From the IMG/VR virus record IMGVR_UViG_3300044620_000786, positions 1-33,573 of that record: a stretch of 33,573 nucleotides of DNA; one strand, given 5' to 3'. The DNA is from a virus. The notes below the pieces were generated by a model, which was not told where the DNA came from, searched no databases, and saw only the letters and a list, made by a program, of their open reading frames with translations. Positions 27,108 to 33,573 of the stretch are shown here, piece by piece; the first letter of the stretch is position 1, and every line of letters starts with the position of its first letter. Both the position numbers and the translations under genes were made by a program.

Positions 27108-27299
27108 TTACGCTTCAGGCGGGGGCTCGGGAGGAACCCAACCGCTCGGCTGCATGCTGTTGAAGATGTTCAGCGCCCGAGTCCAACCGGTGCCGATTGC
27201 AAGCTTGACGGTCACGCCATCCTGCCGCGTGTAAACCTCCATCCCATCAAGAATCACAAGCCGCACCTCGTACCCATACATGTCAATTCTTGTTTCCAT
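27108..27299 (-). CDS. Small hypothetical protein after the tail fibre
   Basis: 63 residues from the ATG at 27299, with AAGGAG 5 nt upstream overlapping the tail-fibre stop. Strands METRIDMYGYEVRLVILDGMEV and VTVKLAIG are followed by a Pro-rich tail. May be a fibre-associated or chaperone-like protein by position; no family recognised. Confidence 0.55.
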   Translation of the reverse strand: METRIDMYGYEVRLVILDGMEVYTRQDGVTVKLAIGTGWTRALNIFNSMQPSGWVPPEPPPEA

Positions 27300-27308
27300 C
27301 ACTTCTCC

Positions 27309-30300
27309 TTAGACGGTCAGCGCGCCGAGGTACGGTGTGCCGCCAGCTGTGCCTGTGTCGCCCAGGGGCGATGCTGCGGTGTTGCCAGTATTGGACGTGG
27401 TATCAAGCACCGACAGCGTACCGCTCTGAACGTCATATGCCATGCAGATGCCGCCATTCCCAGCGGTACCGCCCGTGCCACCGCAGGGCGTGGAAGCCGG
27501 GAAGGTGGTGCCGGTCAGGCCGTTGCCGCCGTTGCCACCCGTGCCGCCCAAAGCGGTCATAAAGTACGAGCAAGGCGTTCCGGTCAGGTAGCGATAAACA
27601 AGGACCGCAAGACCGCCGCCACCACCGCCGCCACCGCCACCACCGCCGCGAGATGCGGTCTGCGTGCCGGTTGAGTTGCCGCCGTTGCCGCCATTGCCGC
27701 CGTTCGCCACGATGGCCGGGGTGACCCGGGCGCTGGAGCGGTTCACGGTGTTGGCCCAGATGGCGACCATCCGGCCACCAGCGCCACCACCGCCGCCTGC
27801 GGTACCCTGCAAGCTGTTGGTGCCAGCGCCTGCGCCGCCACCCGAGCCGCCGCCGCCCACCGTGACGGCAGAGGCATTACGCAGGATGGGAACCATCGCA
27901 GACGGGATAGTGGTGCGCAGCGTGATGGTGTTGGTGTACGCGCCGACCGTGCCACCAGCGCCGCCAGGATAGGTGCCGCCGGTCGAGGTGCTGGTGCCAG
28001 CGCCACCAAGGCCACCCGCTGCACCAACGCCGCCGAACGGGAAGTTTACCGCTGCCACCACTGCGCCGTTGTTGCCGTTGGCCGTCTTGCCAGCGCCCGA
28101 GGCCGAGCCAGCGACATTGGTCGGGAGGAAGTTTGCCGTCGACACCGTGCCGCCCGCAGCAGCGGTCGTCTGGTTCGCTACCGTTACGCTGGTTCCCGCC
28201 GTGGCCGGGACGTAAATCGGAGGCGTGCCGCCGCTGTTGTTGGCGTCGGTAATAGTCAGCGTTCCCTTGACCGTGACCGGGAAGCCATCGGTGTTCAGCG
28301 TGCCGCTGTCGATGGTCAAGTTGTTGTAGGCCATCGGACGGGTCAGCGTCACCACCGCGTTCGCATTGATGGTCACGTCACCGTCGCTGCCGTCGCCGAA
28401 GTAGTAGGCGACCTCGGCGGGCGATGGGCCAGTGCCGTTTGAGGCCGAAGTAATTCGACCCTGCGCGTCAACCGTGATGTTCGCGGCGGTGTACGAACCG
28501 GGAGCGACTGCGGTGTCGGCAAGGTCAATCGTGCCGCTGGTGGTGATGGTGCCACCGCTCAGGCCTGTTCCCGCCGTGATGTCGGTGACCGTGCCAGAGC
28601 CGCCTGCACTGCCATTCTCAGCAGCAATCACGCGACCATCGCTGCTGACAACGATGTTTGCGCTGGTGTAGCGACCGGCGTTCACGCCCGTGGTCGACAG
28701 TCCGACCGAGAGCTTGTTGGTCGGAGTTGCGGCCGTAAGCGACTGATTCGGGAAGGCAAACGCCGTGGTGTTGTAACCGAGCAGCGCAGCGTCGCTCGCC
28801 GAGGGCGTACCGGACACGCCGGTTGCGTAACCGGAGCGGAACGTCGTGCTGGAGAGGATGTTGCCAGCGACGTAGTAGGTCGTGGTGCCAGACGCCACAC
28901 CGGAGCCCGAGCCGTCGAGCGCAACCACGCCCTTGCCGCCAGCGCCGTGAACGTTGGTCAGGTTGTTGTTGAACACCGACAGGCTTGCAAGGCGCGTCAG
29001 GAACGGAACCGACCCAAAGAACACAACGAACGCTGAGGTCTCGGGCGACACGTTGTTGTCAACGATAAGCGTCAGCGCGGTAGCGCCGACGTTCAGTGTG
29101 TCGCAGTTGAAGAACTGGTGCAGCGGGAAGCTGTTGCTCGGCCGGTTGTTGCCAACGCGGATGGTGCCACCGTACACGCCCGTACCGGCGCCGCCAGCGG
29201 ACAGGTACATAAACCGCGTGTTGCCGGTGATGACGCCGTTCATCAGCGTGTCATAAGTGTTGTTGGTGACAAGACCGCTGCCATCGCTGCGGTGCAGCAA
29301 GATGAGGTAGCGGTTGCTGTTGTTCGGGCCGACGTAGGCCAGATGGCAGTTGTTAATCTGCCAGCCGTCAGACAGGACGTAGATGCCGACTTCCATCGTT
29401 TCGATGGTGCAGTTCTCGACATACTGTCCCGTCGTGCCAGCGCCACCAGCGAGGTTGATGCAGTTCTCAACGCTGGTGTTGGTCGTCTTGCGCTGCTTCA
29501 ACGTCAAGTCGCGAATGACGACGTTTGACGCGGTGACGTTCAGGATGTTGGTCGGGTCGCTACCGGCTCCAGCGGTCTGAAGGATGGTCCCGGTGCGGCT
29601 CGTTCCCTGAATCACAACTTGCTTCGACACCGTGATGCTGGATGAAACCGTAAAGGTCTCGGCAAGCAGATACAGGCGGTCGCCATTGACGACCGAGACG
29701 CTAGCAAGTGCAGCGGCAAGCGTCGGGAAGTCGGCGCCGGGTCCGGTGCCAATGTACCAAGTCGAGCCGGTCGCAGCGGGAGGCGCAACGGGGTTCGGAA
29801 CAGCAACCGTCGTGCCGGTAATTTGGACAGCCTGATTCAACGGGGCGGCGGCGCTGAACAGTTTTTCCTGCGTCAGCGTGCCGTTGCTGGATAGGGTCAG
29901 GTACTCAGCATCCGAAGGCGCTCCCGGCGTACCGGAGGAGGCCGAGGTTACGCGACCCTTGGCATCAACCGTCACCGTTGCGGTCGTGAAGGTGCCAGCA
30001 GGCGACGGCGACAGGTCGGGAATCGTCGGGACCGACGAGGTCCATCCGGTGCCATCGCTGGTCAAGACGTTGCCAGAAGCACCCGGCGACGACAGGCCGG
30101 TGCCGCCATTACCAGCAGGCAAGGTTCCCGTCACTTCAGTCGAGCCGCCAGCAAGGTTTACCGCGCTTGCGGGTGACTGAACGACGCCGTTGATGACATG
30201 GATAAGGCCAGTACCAGCAACGGAGGGCAGCGTCGTCTGAACGTGCGAAGGCGTGGCATCACCGAACTTGATGGTGATGGTCCGGTTGTTCGCCGTCGCC

Positions 30301-31616
30301 TTGCCGAGCAGCTCGATGTAGATGCGGTCGGTTGCGGCAATCGTGGTCTGCGGGAGAACAACCGCAGCAACATACTGCGCCGTCACGGTCGGGTCGTACA
30401 GGTAGACATCATCTGACGAAGCAAGCAGCGTCGGCGCAGTGCTGCCGTCGTACTTGTAGACCTGAATCTTCAGAATGGTCTGGTGCGAGGCGCTGCCAGA
30501 CGCCTCGGCCCAGATGTTGAAGTCCCAAATGCCTGCCGGGATGGTCGTCAAGCCGGGGTCAACAAAGGGTGTCGAGTCGGTGACGAACCCTGCAATCAGG
30601 TCGTAGCTGACCTGAGACAGGATGCCAGAGGTGACGGTCGTCTGAGCAACTTCGGCGGTGCGCCCAAGTTGATGCGGAACGACCGGCGTCGTCGGCAGGC
30701 CCGTCGTCGGAGACTGAGCAACGGTGCCGTAGTTGAACGAATACTGGATGCCGCCACCGCCAGAACCGCCAGAGGCAGGCGCACCGGGGACCCACTGGCT
30801 TCCGTTGTAGGTCAGGGTCTGACCGGCAGTCGGCGCAACCGCGCTAACAGCGGTACCCTGAAGCGCAGCAACCGTGGGCGACGGATACGTTCCAGACAGG
30901 TCACCGGAAGCGGGGCCGTCAGGCGGCAAACTGGCCGGCGTGTTGCTCAGGTCAGCGTAGTCGCCGGTCGTCGCAACCGTCGCAAGGCCCGTCACCTGGG
31001 TCGCGTCAATCGACAGCAGTGTTTCGTCAATACCAATCGGTGAACCGACAGAACCGTCACCCGTGATGGGCGAGGCGACGTTGACTGTCGCAGGACCGCC
31101 GCCACCAACAGCCGGCGCCCAAGCGGTGCCATTCCAAGTCAGCACGTCGTTGGTCGCAGGCGTAGCTGACGACACAGGGTTGCCGTAGATACCAACGACG
31201 ACCTGTGAAGCCTCGGTACCCGAGAGGTCGCCACCGGGAGACATTCCAAAGTCTGTGCTGGGGCCGGTCACGGTCGCCTGAGCGAGCAGCACACCACCGG
31301 AGCCCGAGGTCCGCGTGAAGACGACACGCAGGAACTGGAACGCCAAGTTGGTGACGGGAACGAGGTACTGACCGTCACCGGAGATGGCTACCGAGGCGTT
31401 CGGCACAGCGACCCAGTTGGTCGGCACGAACTGACCAATCGGGAACGCCGTCGAGCCGCTGTCGTTCGACGCCTCAAGCGACACCGTACCCGCGCCGGTT
31501 GAACCGGTCACCGTGACAACGACAGTAACTTGCGTACTCTGCGTTACAGGAATGGCCTCGCTGACGAGGCTGGACGACGGCTCTGCTTCAATCGCGGCGT
31601 AGGTAACGGTTCGCAT
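27309..31616 (-). CDS. Tail fibre / receptor-binding protein
   Basis: 1435 residues, Thr/Ser/Gly-rich. The N-terminus is a beta-rich virion-attachment region. The middle (about residues 660-940) is a right-handed beta-helix-like domain with repeated short strands and Asn ladders (NCINLAGG, ENCTIETMEVGIYVL, INNCHLAYVG). Three copies of a fibre repeat, 'G-x-[YF]-T-x-A-[NT]-[IV]-x-V-x-x-x-G-R-[IV]', lie at about 29940-29997, 28621-28677 and 28441-28500. The C-terminus is Gly-rich, including twelve consecutive Gly near 27613-27650, of polyglycine-II type. It should recognise host surface glycans or proteins. Start has GGAGG 5 nt upstream. Confidence 0.85.
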   Translation of the reverse strand: MRTVTYAAIEAEPSSSLVSEAIPVTQSTQVTVVVTVTGSTGAGTVSLEASNDSGSTAFPIGQFVPTNWVAVPNASVAISGDGQYLVPVTNLAFQFLRVVFTRTSGSGGVLLAQATVTGPSTDFGMSPGGDLSGTEASQVVVGIYGNPVSSATPATNDVLTWNGTAWAPAVGGGGPATVNVASPITGDGSVGSPIGIDETLLSIDATQVTGLATVATTGDYADLSNTPASLPPDGPASGDLSGTYPSPTVAALQGTAVSAVAPTAGQTLTYNGSQWVPGAPASGGSGGGGIQYSFNYGTVAQSPTTGLPTTPVVPHQLGRTAEVAQTTVTSGILSQVSYDLIAGFVTDSTPFVDPGLTTIPAGIWDFNIWAEASGSASHQTILKIQVYKYDGSTAPTLLASSDDVYLYDPTVTAQYVAAVVLPQTTIAATDRIYIELLGKATANNRTITIKFGDATPSHVQTTLPSVAGTGLIHVINGVVQSPASAVNLAGGSTEVTGTLPAGNGGTGLSSPGASGNVLTSDGTGWTSSVPTIPDLSPSPAGTFTTATVTVDAKGRVTSASSGTPGAPSDAEYLTLSSNGTLTQEKLFSAAAPLNQAVQITGTTVAVPNPVAPPAATGSTWYIGTGPGADFPTLAAALASVSVVNGDRLYLLAETFTVSSSITVSKQVVIQGTSRTGTILQTAGAGSDPTNILNVTASNVVIRDLTLKQRKTTNTSVENCINLAGGAGTTGQYVENCTIETMEVGIYVLSDGWQINNCHLAYVGPNNSNRYLILLHRSDGSGLVTNNTYDTLMNGVITGNTRFMYLSAGGAGTGVYGGTIRVGNNRPSNSFPLHQFFNCDTLNVGATALTLIVDNNVSPETSAFVVFFGSVPFLTRLASLSVFNNNLTNVHGAGGKGVVALDGSGSGVASGTTTYYVAGNILSSTTFRSGYATGVSGTPSASDAALLGYNTTAFAFPNQSLTAATPTNKLSVGLSTTGVNAGRYTSANIVVSSDGRVIAAENGSAGGSGTVTDITAGTGLSGGTITTSGTIDLADTAVAPGSYTAANITVDAQGRITSASNGTGPSPAEVAYYFGDGSDGDVTINANAVVTLTRPMAYNNLTIDSGTLNTDGFPVTVKGTLTITDANNSGGTPPIYVPATAGTSVTVANQTTAAAGGTVSTANFLPTNVAGSASGAGKTANGNNGAVVAAVNFPFGGVGAAGGLGGAGTSTSTGGTYPGGAGGTVGAYTNTITLRTTIPSAMVPILRNASAVTVGGGGSGGGAGAGTNSLQGTAGGGGGAGGRMVAIWANTVNRSSARVTPAIVANGGNGGNGGNSTGTQTASRGGGGGGGGGGGGLAVLVYRYLTGTPCSYFMTALGGTGGNGGNGLTGTTFPASTPCGGTGGTAGNGGICMAYDVQSGTLSVLDTTSNTGNTAASPLGDTGTAGGTPYLGALTV

Positions 31617-32101
31617 TAGCGCCTCCGGTTCTTCAGGGCCTTGGCGAACGAGCCGCCAATCTTGCCGTCATCAATGCTGCCCCGGCTGCGACCGGTGTAC
31701 AGCTCCTTCATAATCGGCTGCGCGTCCTCGACGCCGAAGCCAACGGAACCGCCACAGTGCGAGCAGACATCGCCGCCACGGGCGCGGTACATGGACGGGT
31801 CCATGATTTCGCCACCCTGCGCCTTGCGCGGGACATCCTTGGCAGAGCCAAACCCGCAGCGCGGACAGGCCTCGCCAGCGTCAACGGCCAGCGGCTTGTC
31901 GTCCAACGGGTAGTCGCACGCGGGGCAGCGGGCGCCCTTCTCAGCGTAGACCTCGCCGCCAAACGCCTTGCGCTTGACGTACTGCGGAATCTTTTTCCCC
32001 TTGGATGCCTCGTCGTACTCCTCGGCAACCTCAGGGGCCAGCTTGCCCTGCGAGACCAGGTGATGGAACAGGCGCTGCTGCGCCCTAGACTGATACGGCA
32101 T
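31616..32101 (-). CDS. Zinc-binding virion-associated protein
   Basis: 161 residues. The MPYQSRAQQRLFH N-terminus is a short motif seen at the start of many small phage proteins. Two zinc knuckles (CPACDYPL...CPRCGFG, about 59-83, and CSHCGG, about 113-118) and an Arg-rich C-terminus follow. The stop shares a base with the tail-fibre ATG (TAATG). Possibly a structural or DNA-binding virion component. Confidence 0.65.
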   Translation of the reverse strand: MPYQSRAQQRLFHHLVSQGKLAPEVAEEYDEASKGKKIPQYVKRKAFGGEVYAEKGARCPACDYPLDDKPLAVDAGEACPRCGFGSAKDVPRKAQGGEIMDPSMYRARGGDVCSHCGGSVGFGVEDAQPIMKELYTGRSRGSIDDGKIGGSFAKALKNRRR

Positions 32102-32208
32102 TTCAGACTCCTACGAGCGGCACAGCCGCATGGGTGGTTACTTCGTCACACCGCTTTGCATGCCGTCGCTGTAGGCTCGGGCAACATAGCGGAAAGGGTT
32201 GCGTGCGT

Positions 32209-32973
32209 CTAGCCTCTCCTATTCCACATTCCAACACCGCGCTGCGCTTCCTTCCGAGCAGCCGTGTTGTATTCGGCGCGGTCAGCCATGTTCAGCTTGC
32301 TGGCGCGGGAAAGTGGAACCTGTCCCTTCGCCGACTCTTGCTGCTGGGCCTGTCCGTAAGCCGCCTGCGCCGACATGGCAATGTCTGGCCTAAGCATCCC
32401 GGTCATGTCTTGGCCGAGCAACGCCGAAATCTGAAGCCGTCGCTTGTACGGGATGCTTGGCATGTTCTGAACGCGAAGCGCCAAGTCGGCCTGCATAGTG
32501 GCGAAAATCTGCGGATAGATGTGCTTAACCGCTTCGACCGCCTCGGGCGTCAACGCACCGGACTCAGCATCGTCCATGATGCTGAGCGGGTCGTTCACTA
32601 CCCTGAGATAACGCTCAAACTTTGCCACATCCTGCTTGGGCGGCGGCAGTGGCGGCATACCGGGCGTTGAAGGGCGCTCTTTGGGAGCCTTTGACGCCAA
32701 GAAGAACACCGCTCGCGACACGGTATTGCGAAGGTCTTGCGCTGACTCGGGCGAGATGTCCTCCATCTCGTCACCAATGTCGTTGAGCGCATCCATCATC
32801 AGGTCTGGTTCTGCCACCAACTGCGACACATTCTTAGCAACCGCGTCAGGCTCAATCGTCCTCGGCGGCTTGACGGAACGCAAAATGGTCTGCGGCGTCA
32901 GCGCGGGAGGGATTCTTGGAGGCTGAACGGGCGCGTCATCTTGCGACAGGCGAGCAAGGATATCGTCAATCAC
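32209..32973 (-). CDS. Helical structural protein, possibly C-terminally frameshifted
   Basis: 254 residues from a GTG at 32973 that overlaps the previous stop (GTGA) and follows GAGG. The sequence is Pro-rich, then strongly helical with acidic patches (LMMDALNDIGDEMEDISPE), then YPQIFATMQADLALRV and a basic Ala/Gln-rich tail. Position suggests a virion or tail-associated protein. After the stop, another frame (32138-32212) encodes a natural-looking tail, ARNPFRYVARAYSDG and MQSGVTK, so one base may have been lost. Confidence 0.65.
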   Translation of the reverse strand: MIDDILARLSQDDAPVQPPRIPPALTPQTILRSVKPPRTIEPDAVAKNVSQLVAEPDLMMDALNDIGDEMEDISPESAQDLRNTVSRAVFFLASKAPKERPSTPGMPPLPPPKQDVAKFERYLRVVNDPLSIMDDAESGALTPEAVEAVKHIYPQIFATMQADLALRVQNMPSIPYKRRLQISALLGQDMTGMLRPDIAMSAQAAYGQAQQQESAKGQVPLSRASKLNMADRAEYNTAARKEAQRGVGMWNRRG

Positions 32974-33572
32974 GGCGACACCTCGACAGTGGGGGCAAGT
33001 TCAGCATCTGCGGCAGCGTCCTGCATGGCCTGCTCGACCGCTGCGTCCTGCATCTCTACCTCTTCCTGTTTCTGTTTTTGACCAAAGCGACGGGCGCTGA
33101 CACCAACAGGCGCACCCATCAGGCGAGAACTCTTCTCTTCAATCTGCTTCTTGACGACGCCAGTGGCCTCGCCAAGAGCGCGGATGCGAGCAAGGCGTGA
33201 TGGGTCGCCATACACAGACTGAAGCCGCTGCGCCTCAAGAATGGCCCTCTCTGCGCGCTGTTCGCCCCATATAGCGGCAGGGTTAGCCAAGGATGCCGTC
33301 AAGCGGTCACGAAGTTCACGAACGGCTTGATAGCCAGCGCGGTTGGCCTCAAGAATCGGTTCGTCCGGTGCGACACGCACGGTTCTGGTTCTTGGTACGG
33401 ACACCTTCAACAGAATGCCTCTCGCCTCCTCAATCGCGTTGCCAAGAGCATTTACATCAAGCTCAGATGGGCCGGCCTGTGTGGCAAGCGCTTCCGTTCC
33501 AATAGGCTCAATCGTTATTGCCGTGGTTGGGCGCTCAGCCTTCTTGACGGCGCGAAGGTATGCTTTCTCCAT
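32970..33572 (-). CDS. Helical structural protein, 5' end at window edge
   Basis: At least 200 residues. The ATG at 33572 may be the start or an internal Met, since the ribosome binding site would be outside the window. Mostly helical, Ala/Glu/Arg-rich, with a Gln/Glu-rich segment (KQKQEEVEMQDAAVEQAM). Coupled to the next gene by a GTGA overlap. Lies among virion genes; role unknown. Confidence 0.65.
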   Translation of the reverse strand: MEKAYLRAVKKAERPTTAITIEPIGTEALATQAGPSELDVNALGNAIEEARGILLKVSVPRTRTVRVAPDEPILEANRAGYQAVRELRDRLTASLANPAAIWGEQRAERAILEAQRLQSVYGDPSRLARIRALGEATGVVKKQIEEKSSRLMGAPVGVSARRFGQKQKQEEVEMQDAAVEQAMQDAAADAELAPTVEVSP

Positions 33573-33573
33573 G

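Overview
The window is a segment of a GC-rich, tailed double-stranded DNA bacteriophage (Caudoviricetes). It carries a portal, a two-subunit terminase, a capsid gene cut by the left edge, a scaffold-like protein, a tail fibre, a lysis cassette, a phage replication module and many tiny coupled ORFs. Murein lysis genes of Rz/spanin type, strong AGGAGG ribosome binding sites and TTGAC-N17 promoters suggest a Gram-negative (proteobacterial) host. No integrase, partition protein, tRNA or RNA polymerase gene is visible, so lifestyle is undecided. The window ends inside genes on both sides, so the phage continues outside it.

Layout. (1) 1-6374, minus strand: head and packaging operon, read right to left: three small ORFs, terL, portal, scaffold-like protein, major capsid. 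(2) 6375-8438: an island between terL and terS holding a low-complexity CG-rich stretch with a parS-like palindrome, then a plus-strand cassette of six micro-genes with its own promoter and terminators. (3) 8439-8864, minus: terS, preceded by a cluster of short repeats. (4) 9110-15771, minus: a tightly overlapped early/replication operon with a Cro-like HTH regulator, a pair of related small proteins, a replication initiator-like protein, a DnaC-type helicase loader, RusA resolvase, zinc-ribbon proteins, an acetyltransferase and small unknowns. (5) 15772-15960: divergent control region with promoters on both strands and inverted repeats. (6) 15961-23687, plus: a Bet/RecT annealase, a Cas4/RecB-like nuclease, SSB, then after a terminator and a fresh promoter a 7-deazaguanine DNA-modification cassette (DpdA-like transglycosylase, QueD, QueE), then an RHH regulator, zinc-finger and small ORFs, and a C5-cytosine methyltransferase whose frame is broken and which contains a second ORF inside it. 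(7) 23653-33573, minus: two small conserved phage proteins, the lysis cassette (lytic transglycosylase plus four membrane proteins), a 1435-residue tail fibre, and virion-associated proteins running off the right edge.

How it works together. The HTH protein and the divergent region probably set early transcription. The leftward operon loads the host helicase and resolves junctions; the rightward operon supplies resection, annealing and ssDNA protection. QueD and QueE would divert host GTP-derived precursor to 7-carboxy-7-deazaguanine, which the DpdA-like enzyme would place in phage DNA; no QueC or FolE is seen here. The cytosine methyltransferase, if functional, would be a second layer of DNA protection. 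Late minus-strand genes package, assemble and release virions.

The points most worth a second look are the QueC-less DpdA-QueD-QueE cassette, the parS-like site, the terS/terL-splitting micro-gene island, and the dual-coding, frameshifted methyltransferase.
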